Assembly (NCBI GenBank): GCA_030426355.1
Contig: JAUHYQ010000006.1
Location: forward strand, 1-64,000
Length of the DNA: 64,000 nt
DNA from: Gammaproteobacteria bacterium
GTDB lineage: Bacteria; Pseudomonadota; Gammaproteobacteria; Steroidobacterales; GCA-2729495
Direction of reading: 5' to 3'
The notes under the pieces are model-generated. The model was not told where the DNA came from, searched no databases, and was given only the letters and a program-made list of their open reading frames with translations. Positions within the stretch are counted from its first letter, which is position 1. Each line of letters opens with the position of its first letter. Made by a program: the position numbers and the translations under genes. Of this stretch, positions 26,815 through 35,558 are shown in pieces.

Positions 26815-28002
26815 ATGCTTCAGGCGACACTCAAGAACTTCTTTCGGCTCGAAGCCGCTGGGGCGATATTGCTGCTGATCGCAGCAGCCCTCGCGATGAT
26901 TCTCAATAATTCTCCTCTGGCCGATTTATATCAATCATTTCTCGACACACCGGTTGAAATTCGTATAGGCGCGCTGCAAATCGCCAAACCGCTATTCCTT
27001 TGGGTTAATGACGGACTCATGGCTGTGTTCTTTTTTATGATCGGCATGGAAGTAAAGCGCGAGGTGCTGGTCGGTGAACTTTCACAGCCGAGCCAGTTGT
27101 CGTTGCCTTTGATTGCGGGCATAGGCGGCATAGCTTTGCCCGCTGGCATCTACATTCTTCTAACAGCCGGCGACAGTACGGCTATTCAAGGCTGGGCTAT
27201 ACCCACCGCCACCGACATAGCCTTTGCGCTGGGTATTCTGGCATTGCTCGGGCCGCGGGTACCGGCAACCCTCAAACTGTTCCTGATGACGCTCGCCATT
27301 ATTGACGACCTTGGAGCTATCATCATTATTGCGCTGTTCTACACGACAGAACTGTCACTGCTGTCATTGTCGGTTGCAGGCGGAGCAATAGCGGCACTCG
27401 TTTTGTTAAAGGTGCGCAAGGTTACCCGCGTAACACCCTACATTCTTATTGGCTTGGTGCTGTGGGTATCGGTATTGAAATCGGGCGTCCATGCAACGCT
27501 GGCAGGCGTCATCCTCGGCTTTTTTATACCGATGGAATCCGTTGATGAGGGCGGCGATATGCATTACCCGCTCGACAGTCTGATTCACGATCTGCACTAC
27601 GGCGTCGCTTTTGGCATTTTGCCGCTGTTCGCGTTTGTCAACGCGGGAGTCAACCTGAGCGGCATGACCGTCAATGATTTATTCAGTGGTGTGCCTATCG
27701 CCATCGTCGCGGGACTGTTTATTGGCAAACAGCTGGGCGTGTTTGGCTTCGCGTGGCTCGCTATCGTCAGCGGCATTGCTAAACGACCGGCGGGTGTGAA
27801 TTGGGGCCAGCTCTATGGCACGGCCGCACTGTGCGGGGTCGGCTTTACCATGAGCCTGTTTATCGGGTCGCTGGCTTTCGAGGGCACCGGGCTTGGATAT
27901 TCCCGGCCAGACCGATTGGGCATTATCGTGGGATCATTGGCATCGGGTATATTGGGCTACTTGATAATCAGATACGCGTCGCGCGATCGGGGCAACGGTT
28001 AA
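26815..28002 (+). CDS. nhaA: Na+/H+ antiporter NhaA
   Basis: A 395-residue, 12-helix inner-membrane antiporter that expels Na+ in exchange for protons and balances cytoplasmic pH. The ion-binding aspartate pair is in AIIDDLGAIIII. The discontinuous helix IV motif GWAIPTATDIAFALGIL and the start FFRLEAAGAILLL are family signatures. It is followed three bases later by a small lipoprotein gene. Its presence fits a marine or salt-exposed lifestyle. Confidence 0.96.
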   Translation: MLQATLKNFFRLEAAGAILLLIAAALAMILNNSPLADLYQSFLDTPVEIRIGALQIAKPLFLWVNDGLMAVFFFMIGMEVKREVLVGELSQPSQLSLPLIAGIGGIALPAGIYILLTAGDSTAIQGWAIPTATDIAFALGILALLGPRVPATLKLFLMTLAIIDDLGAIIIIALFYTTELSLLSLSVAGGAIAALVLLKVRKVTRVTPYILIGLVLWVSVLKSGVHATLAGVILGFFIPMESVDEGGDMHYPLDSLIHDLHYGVAFGILPLFAFVNAGVNLSGMTVNDLFSGVPIAIVAGLFIGKQLGVFGFAWLAIVSGIAKRPAGVNWGQLYGTAALCGVGFTMSLFIGSLAFEGTGLGYSRPDRLGIIVGSLASGILGYLIIRYASRDRGNG

Positions 28003-28005
28003 AGC

Positions 28006-28281
28006 ATGAATAACTTTCCGCAACTACCGACAATGTGTCTCGCACTGCTTTGCTTCGCCGTGACGGGCTGCGATCCTTCGGGCTCGCAGCCGAGCACAAC
28101 CGAGCTTGAGGCCCAACTGGAACAGATGGAAAATCAGATTGGTCGGCTTGAATTCCGTGTGTTCGAACTCGAACAGCAACTGGGCGAAAACCGCAACGAT
28201 GCGCCGCGGCCAGATTCAGCTACACCGGCTACTGCCTCGCCGGCTGACCCAGGTCGCTATGACCTGACACCCGTCGAATAA
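28006..28281 (+). CDS. Small coiled-coil lipoprotein
   Basis: A 91-residue protein with a lipoprotein signal ending FAVTGC (Cys near 22), a helix of about 35 residues with heptad spacing (ELEAQLEQMENQIGRLEFRV) and a Pro/Ala-rich tail. It starts three bases after nhaA, so it is probably co-translated. The design recalls small outer-membrane spacer lipoproteins, but no family is recognised. Its last 53 bases overlap the convergent RND pump gene. Confidence 0.7.
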   Translation: MNNFPQLPTMCLALLCFAVTGCDPSGSQPSTTELEAQLEQMENQIGRLEFRVFELEQQLGENRNDAPRPDSATPATASPADPGRYDLTPVE

Positions 28282-31200
28282 CGTCGTCGCCGACACCCAG
28301 CAGAGCCGGCACAAAAAACAGCACCAGCAAGGGTGATGCCAGCATGCCGAACACCAGGGTGATGGCCAGCGGCTGCACCAGCTGAGCCTGCAGACTGGTT
28401 TCAAACAATAACGGCGTCAGCCCGCCAATAGTGGTCATGGTCGTCAAAATAACGGGCCGGAGTCGATCGCGCGTACCTTCCACAACGGCGTCCGCAAGTT
28501 CACGCCCCTCATGCAGCAGTTTGCGGATGGCCGCGACCAGGATAATCGAATCGTTAACCATGACGCCGGCCAGCCCGACCAGAGCAAAAATGCTGAACAT
28601 ACCCAGGTTAAAGCCCATCACCCAGTGCCCGAACAATGCACCAATGAACCCGAATGGAATTATGGAGAGCACTACCAGGGGCGCACGATAACTCGAGAAC
28701 ACCCAGGCAAGCACGATATACATAGTGGCAATAGCAATACCGAACGCTTTGCCAACGTCCGATGAGGCCTCGGCCTGCTCCTCAGCTCGACCCTTAAACT
28801 GGATCTGCACGCCGTATTCTGACTGCACCTCGCTCATGTAATTTTCCACAAACGCCGCAATCACAACCGTCGAGGTGCTGACCTCTTTGTCAACATCGGC
28901 ACTAACGGACACTTCTCGGACACCGTCTTCACGACGGATGGTCGAAAAACCGATACGAGGCTTCAACTCGACGACTTCGGTCAGCGGTACCCGCTGTCCG
29001 GCAGGTGCCTGCACATACAGATCACGAATAGAGCTGCTCGAAGCATCAGCTGTGTCATCCCTTGGCAAGGAGACCCGCACGATAACTTCTTCTTCATCAC
29101 GCGGGAAACGCTTGGCAATGGCTCCCTCGTAGGCCGCCCTGACTTGTCTGGCAATCGCTTCGGTACTGAAGCCCATCGCACGCCCGGCTGGGGTCAACTC
29201 CAGAACAATCTCCTGCTTGCCCCAGGGGAGATTGTCTTCGATCGCCATTACACCCGGGATATTGCGCAGCTTGCCGCGTATATCCATGGCCGCAGCTTTC
29301 AGCGTCTCCAGATCATTGCCAAACAAGCGGATGTCAATGTCCTTGCCGGGAGGCCCGCCCGCGCTGCGCTCCAACAGAATCAGGTTCTCAACGCCGGCAA
29401 CCGGTCGGACTTCCTTTTCCCACTCGCGCAAAAACACATTGTTGCGAACATTGCGCTCGTCGCTGGGGATAAACTCAATCGTGAAACTCCCGACATGGTC
29501 GCCACCCGCCTCGGCTTCACCCTGGCGACCTTCAGTGGTGGCAATGCTGCCTACGGAGTAAGAAATGACATCACTGTTCCCGTTGGTCAGACGCCTCTCC
29601 ACCTCATAGGCAGCGCGCTCCAGCTCCCGAACCATTTCCACGGTGCGCTCACGCGGAGTGCCCGGGCTCAGTGAAAAGTTGGAGAACACAACATTGGTCT
29701 CGGGCGTGGCAAAGAACTCAAATCCAACACGCCCCGAAATCATGATCGACAAGGCCACAAAAAACACACAGATTGTTGTGGTTACAACGCTGTAGCGTAA
29801 TCTGAATGATGCCTTCAGCCACTTGGTGAAAATCCCGTCACGAAACTCGTTGAAGGCGAGAATAGTTTTGCTGCGCTTCGCACCGCCGGACTTGTCCATG
29901 CGGCGCAGGGCACTGCGCAAATGCATAGGCAATATCAGAAAACATTCGGCCAGACTGGCGATGATAACCAGAATAATGGTTTTCGGAAGATCCCCGACCA
30001 CCTTGCCGATCACTGAACCAATCATCAACAGCGGGAAAAAAGCGGCAATGGTGGTCAGCGACGCCGCCATAACCGGGGCGAACATGGACTGCGCAGCCTC
30101 CAGGGTTGCGTCGTCAGCGCTAATGCCTCGACGGTGCAGGGTTTCCGCGCGCTCTCCCACAACAATCGCATCATCGACGATGATACCGAGCCCCATGATG
30201 ATGCCGAACATGCTGATCATGTTCAGGGTCACACCGAGCAAATACATGCAGAACAAAGCAGTCAGGATAGAAATAGGGATGCCGGCCGCTACCCAGAAGG
30301 CGATACGCCCGTTCAGGAACAGGTACAGCGCCGCCATCACGAGAATCAAACCGGTCAATCCATTCCAGAGCAGCATATCAATGCGCTGAGTGACGTTATC
30401 AGCAAACACATCGTACATATCCACCTGCAAGGTTGGAGGCAAAGTGGGCCTGAGTTCGTCCAGATACTTGACGATAGCCTGCTGTGCAACGATCGAATCC
30501 AGCCCTTTCGAACGCGTTACCACAATGCCGACTGAAGTATTGCCCGCACGAACTCGCGATACTTCGCCTTCCTTGAAACTCTCTGAAATCGTGGCGATAT
30601 CCTGCAGGCGAACCTTTTCGCCTGACTCACGGGAAACAATTTCTATTTTCCCGACTTCAGCTGAGTTGCGCGCCAGCCCTTCACTGCGAATCTGCCGTGA
30701 CCGGCCGCCCGACTCTATGCTGCCAGACGGCAGGTCCAGGCTCGCCGATGCAATGCGATCAGAAACATCGCGCAGGTTAATGTCGAGCTCGCGAAGCGCT
30801 GCATCAGGCACTTCCACCCAGATTTCGGCGCTGCGTGCGCCGACAATATCGATCTTGGTGAGCCCGCGGTTCAACAGATCATCCCGGATTTGTCGTGCGT
30901 AAGTTTTTAATGCGCGTTCGGGGAAAGGCCCGTGGACTTCAAGGCGACAAACCTCGTCAACATTACTGATCTGTGCCACCACGGGGCGCTCAATTTCCTG
31001 CGGGAATGTGCTGATGCGCGACACTGCCGACTGAACATCGGTAAGTGCCTTTGACATGTCGACGTCTTCTGTGAAGGTGATAATGACTTCGGCCCGGCCT
31101 TCAAACGCGGTCGCCTGCACCAGATCGACATCGTCAAGAAACCGAACCTCCGGCTCAATCACCTCAACGACGTTTTCTTCTATATCCTGCGGACTGGCGC

Positions 31201-31372
31201 CCGGCCATTCCACAGTTATACGAATCATCTCCAGATTGAAGTCCGGCATGACCTGGCGATTCAGGTTGCTCATACCAAATAAACCCAGCAGGATCATAAG
31301 GATCATGAGCAGGTTTGAAGCCACCGAATGTTTGGCAAAAAAAGCAACCGGACCTGTATTTTTGACGATCAT
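28229..31372 (-). CDS. RND efflux pump, inner-membrane component
   Basis: A 1047-residue AcrB/HAE1-family proton-driven exporter with two repeats of six helices and large periplasmic loops. The proton-relay aspartates lie in GLGIIVDDAIVVGE. The start codon shares a base with the stop of the adaptor gene (TAATG), so the pair is co-translated. The outer-membrane channel is not encoded here and may be a shared TolC elsewhere. Substrate is unknown; typical cargo would be hydrophobic drugs, detergents or metabolites. Confidence 0.95.
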   Translation of the reverse strand: MIVKNTGPVAFFAKHSVASNLLMILMILLGLFGMSNLNRQVMPDFNLEMIRITVEWPGASPQDIEENVVEVIEPEVRFLDDVDLVQATAFEGRAEVIITFTEDVDMSKALTDVQSAVSRISTFPQEIERPVVAQISNVDEVCRLEVHGPFPERALKTYARQIRDDLLNRGLTKIDIVGARSAEIWVEVPDAALRELDINLRDVSDRIASASLDLPSGSIESGGRSRQIRSEGLARNSAEVGKIEIVSRESGEKVRLQDIATISESFKEGEVSRVRAGNTSVGIVVTRSKGLDSIVAQQAIVKYLDELRPTLPPTLQVDMYDVFADNVTQRIDMLLWNGLTGLILVMAALYLFLNGRIAFWVAAGIPISILTALFCMYLLGVTLNMISMFGIIMGLGIIVDDAIVVGERAETLHRRGISADDATLEAAQSMFAPVMAASLTTIAAFFPLLMIGSVIGKVVGDLPKTIILVIIASLAECFLILPMHLRSALRRMDKSGGAKRSKTILAFNEFRDGIFTKWLKASFRLRYSVVTTTICVFFVALSIMISGRVGFEFFATPETNVVFSNFSLSPGTPRERTVEMVRELERAAYEVERRLTNGNSDVISYSVGSIATTEGRQGEAEAGGDHVGSFTIEFIPSDERNVRNNVFLREWEKEVRPVAGVENLILLERSAGGPPGKDIDIRLFGNDLETLKAAAMDIRGKLRNIPGVMAIEDNLPWGKQEIVLELTPAGRAMGFSTEAIARQVRAAYEGAIAKRFPRDEEEVIVRVSLPRDDTADASSSSIRDLYVQAPAGQRVPLTEVVELKPRIGFSTIRREDGVREVSVSADVDKEVSTSTVVIAAFVENYMSEVQSEYGVQIQFKGRAEEQAEASSDVGKAFGIAIATMYIVLAWVFSSYRAPLVVLSIIPFGFIGALFGHWVMGFNLGMFSIFALVGLAGVMVNDSIILVAAIRKLLHEGRELADAVVEGTRDRLRPVILTTMTTIGGLTPLLFETSLQAQLVQPLAITLVFGMLASPLLVLFFVPALLGVGDDVIRRVSGHSDLGQPARQ

Positions 31373-32529
31373 TACTGGCGCACTTCAACGCGGATCCCTG
31401 CACCGCCCTCGCGAATCTGTGTGATCACAACCTGATCACCATCGGCAATGGGCACTTCGCCGGCCGATTCGAACAACATGTCATTGCCGGTGTAACCCAG
31501 CACATTGATCTCGCGCGACTCCATTCGTCCGTTGCGCACCACATACACATTATTCGAGCCGTACAGTGCGCTGTCAGGCGCCCTGAAAACACCCTTGAAC
31601 ACCATGTCTTTCATGGTGATCCAGACAAAGGCACCGGGCCGCAACGGCGACTCATCCGCGTTGTCTATTACCGCGTAGAGATCCACACCGCCGGTACTGG
31701 AGTCAATCTCCGCGCCAACCCGTGCCAACGTTGCATCAAAGCGCAAGACCTCGTTGCCGACCTGCCATGCCACGCCTACCGGACGCCCTTCAACGGGCTC
31801 GCCGTCAGCAATGACACGCCCATACTGCGCGTTGGACAACGAGAAGCGAACTTCGAGACGCCCCGTATCAATCACCTCGGCGACCTTGTCGTTAACGCTC
31901 AACTGTTTGCCCAGATCAGCCGACACCGCATGCACGACGCCTTCATAGGGGGCCGTCAGCCGGGTATCACGGAGTGCCCGCTCCGCCCGCGCCAGGCTGA
32001 TGCGGCGCTGCTCCAGCGTGGCTGTCTGCTGCTCTACCGCAAGCACAGCGTCATCGAGGTTCTGCTCGGACACGTTGTTCTCATCGTAGAGTTCGCGGAT
32101 ACGTTTGAGCTCGCGCTCAACGGTCTGCATACGGACCTGCGCTTCAGAAAACAAAGCTTTTTGCTCGGCGAGATCGTTGCGGTAGTCGAAGGGGTCTATT
32201 TCAACCAGCAGCTCTCCCGCTACCACTCGCGCACCCTCGCTAAAGTTCGGCCCCGCCTTAACAATACGGCCAGGCACCAACGCACGCAGTTCACTGCGAC
32301 GTCCGGCCACTACTTCGCCAAATAACTCCAGCTCGGGCTGCACATCGCGGCGATAAACTTCGGCAACTTCAACCGGCCAGACGCGCTCGTCCAGTAATAC
32401 GGGCTCGAGTTTGGGGCGAGTAACCAGCAAAAGGACAATAGCCACAATCGTCACAGCGATAATCAGCAATGGTCTTTTGAACACGGCAGCTACACCGCCG
32501 GTTACTTTTTTGACAGCGTCGTTATTCAT
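31372..32529 (-). CDS. RND efflux periplasmic adaptor (membrane fusion protein)
   Basis: A 385-residue HlyD/AcrA-type adaptor. One N-terminal membrane anchor (LLIIAVTIVAIVLLLV) is followed by a beta-barrel, a split lipoyl domain (VPGRIVKAGPNFSEGARVVAG ... TAPYEGVVHAV) and a helical hairpin. It links the inner-membrane pump to an outer-membrane channel. ATG 32529 is preferred to an in-frame start at 32565. It lies 70 bases after the preceding small protein gene. Confidence 0.93.
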   Translation of the reverse strand: MNNDAVKKVTGGVAAVFKRPLLIIAVTIVAIVLLLVTRPKLEPVLLDERVWPVEVAEVYRRDVQPELELFGEVVAGRRSELRALVPGRIVKAGPNFSEGARVVAGELLVEIDPFDYRNDLAEQKALFSEAQVRMQTVERELKRIRELYDENNVSEQNLDDAVLAVEQQTATLEQRRISLARAERALRDTRLTAPYEGVVHAVSADLGKQLSVNDKVAEVIDTGRLEVRFSLSNAQYGRVIADGEPVEGRPVGVAWQVGNEVLRFDATLARVGAEIDSSTGGVDLYAVIDNADESPLRPGAFVWITMKDMVFKGVFRAPDSALYGSNNVYVVRNGRMESREINVLGYTGNDMLFESAGEVPIADGDQVVITQIREGGAGIRVEVRQ

Positions 32530-32599
32530 GTCTCTATTGGAAACGCCGGGGGTGGCCGGCCGCACGGCTGCGATTTTACGCCGGTTAGGGCGCGCCTAT

Positions 32600-33256
32600 C
32601 TATTCTTTTAAAGCTATCTGCAGACGCCCTTCCTGCACGTTTATGCTCTCCACTCCCTCGGCAAATGCTTTCCAGAATCCGGCGTCGCCAAACTCGTGCA
32701 CCAGATCAACGTTTTTAAGGTTCCCCATCCACGCATTTGGCAACGGCACTCCCATCAGGCTGACCCCTTTTACGACAATGCTGGGGCGGCCGCTGACGAA
32801 TGCCACTTCGGCGCCACCCCGCACGCGAACGATCCGGCCCGGCATAACCGGAAAATCCTGCGGTACCGGCACCAGTAAAGTGAAGCTGACCAGATCGTCG
32901 GCAAGATCAAGCGCAAAATTGGATGCCAATGCGGGATCGTTCGCGATCATGCCATTAAGTTCACGCTCGCTGAGGAAAACGACACGATTTGCTCCCGCCT
33001 CGGAATATGGCTCCGGAACCGCGCCGTTTGCATTATCGTCGCTGGTCACTAAAGGACCGGTTACCACACCAATGGCCTTCAGCTTACGGCCCAACTCAAC
33101 CTGTTCGCTGCGAGACAACTGCACCGGCTCAAGTTGCGATGGAAATATGTAAGTACGAATCACCCACCAGCCGACAAATAAGGTGACCGTGATGGTCACC
33201 AGTACAATCAGCGTTACCTGCAGACCTGAAAAGCCTTTGCGGCTAGACGTTTCCAC
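32600..33256 (-). CDS. Membrane-anchored protein of unknown function
   Basis: A 218-residue protein with one N-terminal membrane span (about 12-34, LIVLVTITVTLFVGWWVI) and a periplasmic domain of about 180 residues rich in beta strands (VSFTLLVPVPQDFPVMPGRIVRV). It starts with GTG inside the last 14 bases of the upstream gene, so translation is coupled. I do not recognise the family. Its place between an FMN-fold protein and the RND adaptor suggests a role in the same envelope process. Confidence 0.7.
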   Translation of the reverse strand: METSSRKGFSGLQVTLIVLVTITVTLFVGWWVIRTYIFPSQLEPVQLSRSEQVELGRKLKAIGVVTGPLVTSDDNANGAVPEPYSEAGANRVVFLSERELNGMIANDPALASNFALDLADDLVSFTLLVPVPQDFPVMPGRIVRVRGGAEVAFVSGRPSIVVKGVSLMGVPLPNAWMGNLKNVDLVHEFGDAGFWKAFAEGVESINVQEGRLQIALKE

Positions 33257-33797
33257 CGGGGACTACCTGCGTCTCGGTTTGATCGGCATGCCATATCTGG
33301 CGCGGGGCATAGCCGTATTTACGCATCAGATGCTCGGTGTAAACGATGCGTTCCGGGTCTATACGCGCCAGCTGCCCTTGCGGCGGCACTTTTAACGGCC
33401 TGCCAAGTTCCGAGGAGGATGCCTGCCATTTGAATATCTTCATGCCGTGTTCCCACTCGGGCGTGCCGACATCAAGCAGGGTCGCCTTGCCGAAAATCTG
33501 GCAACCCATCACGCAGGCCCAGCCAGCCATTGGATTGGCTACCGCAATTGAAACTCTCGGGTCGCGGCGTATAGCCCATACCTTGGGGCTGTTTGGCTGC
33601 GGGAAAATGTATAACTGCAGGCCGTCAATATAAAACTCCAGCGGGCTTACTATCGGCGAGCCGTCTTTTTTTACGGTACCTATATAAGCAATATTGGTGA
33701 GCGTCAGAATACGTTCAATTTTTTTCTCCAGCTCATCACGTGGCAACGGCGCTGTAGGCCAGGGCTCCTGTTCCAACCATGGGTGTGCAAGACTCAT
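33243..33797 (-). CDS. Pyridoxamine 5'-phosphate oxidase-fold (FMN-binding split barrel) protein
   Basis: A 184-residue split-barrel protein. ILTLTNIAYIGTVKKDGSPIVSPLEF is the usual first half, giving flavin phosphate contacts (quoted in part: TVKKDGSPIVSPLEF), and RRDPRVSIAV the next strand. The family includes FMN-dependent oxidases, F420-type reductases and haem-binding relatives, so a precise reaction cannot be assigned. It overlaps the NTF2-like gene upstream by four bases and the next gene by 14, placing it in one operon that ends with the RND pump. Confidence 0.8.
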   Translation of the reverse strand: MSLAHPWLEQEPWPTAPLPRDELEKKIERILTLTNIAYIGTVKKDGSPIVSPLEFYIDGLQLYIFPQPNSPKVWAIRRDPRVSIAVANPMAGWACVMGCQIFGKATLLDVGTPEWEHGMKIFKWQASSSELGRPLKVPPQGQLARIDPERIVYTEHLMRKYGYAPRQIWHADQTETQVVPGGNV

Positions 33798-34438
33798 TGG
33801 GCACTCCTTTTTTGTTCTTCGCGTTTACGCTTCCAGATTTCTTTTTTGTTCTTCATAGCCTGTTCGTAGAATTCATCCCAGCCCTCTTCGACCTGCGTTT
33901 CCATCAAATCCTCCAGGAATACCGGAGCAGCCTTGGGTGATTCGGCGTAGTGAATCCATTTCCAGCCGTCATCTTTCTTGCGAAAGACGCCGCTGGCGCG
34001 GACGTCTTCGCCGATCGGGTTCGAGGCAATGACCTTCATCTCAAAATGCAGATACCAGATCGCAATGGCAAGGTCCGGCGCTATCTGCTTGACCTGAATG
34101 TCGTAGTATCTCATGCGCAAGGCTTCGATAGCCGGATTCGGACGCGGCGGATCAAGATACGCGCGCAGACGATCCCAGCCCACAAACCATTGTGCCTGTT
34201 CTTCGGCAATGTACGTCGGGAAAGCCTGATCCTCATCCCATAAATCGAGGATGGTTGCAAAATCCTGCGAATTCCAGCCCGCCTCGGTTGCCTTCAGGGT
34301 TTTGATCACACCATCACGCACTTCCGGGTCAACCGGAATCTCGACCATCGGCATGACAACCTTGTGGCCGCCCGCCTGCGCAAGCAACGAGAAACACAGC
34401 AAAAAAACTGCGCTGGATATACGCATGAACCTGCTCAT
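33794..34438 (-). CDS. Exported NTF2/SnoaL-like domain protein
   Basis: A 214-residue protein with a signal peptide (FLLCFSLLAQAGG) and a single NTF2-like cone fold. An N-terminal helix (VIKTLKATEAGWNSQDFATILDLWDED, quoted in part as TEAGWNSQDFATILDLWDED) and a final strand GVFRKKDDGWKWIHYAES are characteristic. A charged helical tail follows (KNKKEIWKRKREEQKR). Such domains may bind small ligands or act as scaffolds. It is the first gene of the group leading to the RND pump. Confidence 0.75.
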   Translation of the reverse strand: MSRFMRISSAVFLLCFSLLAQAGGHKVVMPMVEIPVDPEVRDGVIKTLKATEAGWNSQDFATILDLWDEDQAFPTYIAEEQAQWFVGWDRLRAYLDPPRPNPAIEALRMRYYDIQVKQIAPDLAIAIWYLHFEMKVIASNPIGEDVRASGVFRKKDDGWKWIHYAESPKAAPVFLEDLMETQVEEGWDEFYEQAMKNKKEIWKRKREEQKRSAQ

Positions 34439-34542
34439 AATGGGGCTCCCTATCGGATGTTCGTTGTTATGCGCCCATAATAGGCATCCGACAACGGCCT
34501 TGCACGCTCAGCCATGCAGTGCTCACAGAGCGGTCAGCCTGT

Positions 34543-35526
34543 TTATATGGGCTCGAGCCGCAGCGGCACAGGCGGGAGCGTCATGAAGAAATCGTACAGC
34601 ATGCCGAGATCCTCCTCAGTCATGCCCGCAAAAGCATTCCAGTTCATCAGGGTATTGTTCTCCGGACTGACTTGTTGCGGCTGAGCGTGAATTTTGAAGC
34701 GCTGTATAAACTGTTCCCGGCTCCACGAACCCAACCCGGACGGGTCAGGCGTGAGGTTCATCGAGTACAAGGTCTGGCCATTAAGAAAAAATGGCATGCC
34801 GCCGCCAAACCGGCGGTCGGGGTAACCTTCCATGGAATTCGGGCTCCTCGGCGTATGACAGAATTCACACCGGGAAATAACGGCGAGGTATTCTCCGTAA
34901 GCCACCCGATTGCTGGGTTCCGGCGCGATTACAGCCTCTTCCAGCGGCGTCGGCCAGAGCTGTATCAGGGAGCTCATCGGGAAATCGACGGTTCGTTCCG
35001 GCCAATCGGACTGTTGCGGTTTCATGGAACGCAAATACGCAACGACTGCATTCATGTCCTCGTCCGATACATTGCGATAGATAAAATACGGCATGATCGG
35101 GAACAGTCCTTCGCCGTTACGGCTGACTCCTTCCCGCACCGCGCGCACAATTTCACCGTCGGTCCAGTTCCCGAGACCCGTCTCAGGGTCAGGCGTAATG
35201 TTTCTGATACAAAGCCGCCCCGGAAAACTTTCCTCACCGGCATTCACGCCGCGGGGGCGCGAATTTCTGTCCATGCAGGAGCGACCTGCACCGATGGGCT
35301 CTACCGGTGGACCTCCATAGTAGTTCCAGTCTCGTTCGGAGTGGCAGTCTATGCATTGCAGAACATTCACCACCAGGTAGCGGCCCCGCTCAACCCGCTC
35401 GGGCGTTATCTCCACCTGCAGATCGGGAGCCGGGCGCTGTTTTGGCAGAAACAGGTAGTAATAGAGACTCGCTGCGCCCAGAGCGAGCGCGATGACACCA
35501 ACGAAGGCAAGGAGAATTTTTTTCAT
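34543..35526 (-). CDS. Dihaem c-type cytochrome
   Basis: A 327-residue exported protein with a signal anchor (KILLAFVGVIALALGA). Two haem-binding motifs, CIDCH at 58-62 and CEFCH at 220-224, each sit in a class I cytochrome c domain. The first domain has PIMPY around 144-148, supplying the Met ligand. This resembles cytochrome subunits of alcohol or gluconate dehydrogenases that deliver electrons to the respiratory chain. No dehydrogenase subunit is adjacent. It lies 104 bases upstream of the NTF2-like gene on the same strand. Confidence 0.9.
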   Translation of the reverse strand: MKKILLAFVGVIALALGAASLYYYLFLPKQRPAPDLQVEITPERVERGRYLVVNVLQCIDCHSERDWNYYGGPPVEPIGAGRSCMDRNSRPRGVNAGEESFPGRLCIRNITPDPETGLGNWTDGEIVRAVREGVSRNGEGLFPIMPYFIYRNVSDEDMNAVVAYLRSMKPQQSDWPERTVDFPMSSLIQLWPTPLEEAVIAPEPSNRVAYGEYLAVISRCEFCHTPRSPNSMEGYPDRRFGGGMPFFLNGQTLYSMNLTPDPSGLGSWSREQFIQRFKIHAQPQQVSPENNTLMNWNAFAGMTEEDLGMLYDFFMTLPPVPLRLEPI

Positions 35527-35558
35527 CGCGCAGACCAGCATATATTAGCGCTGAAGAA

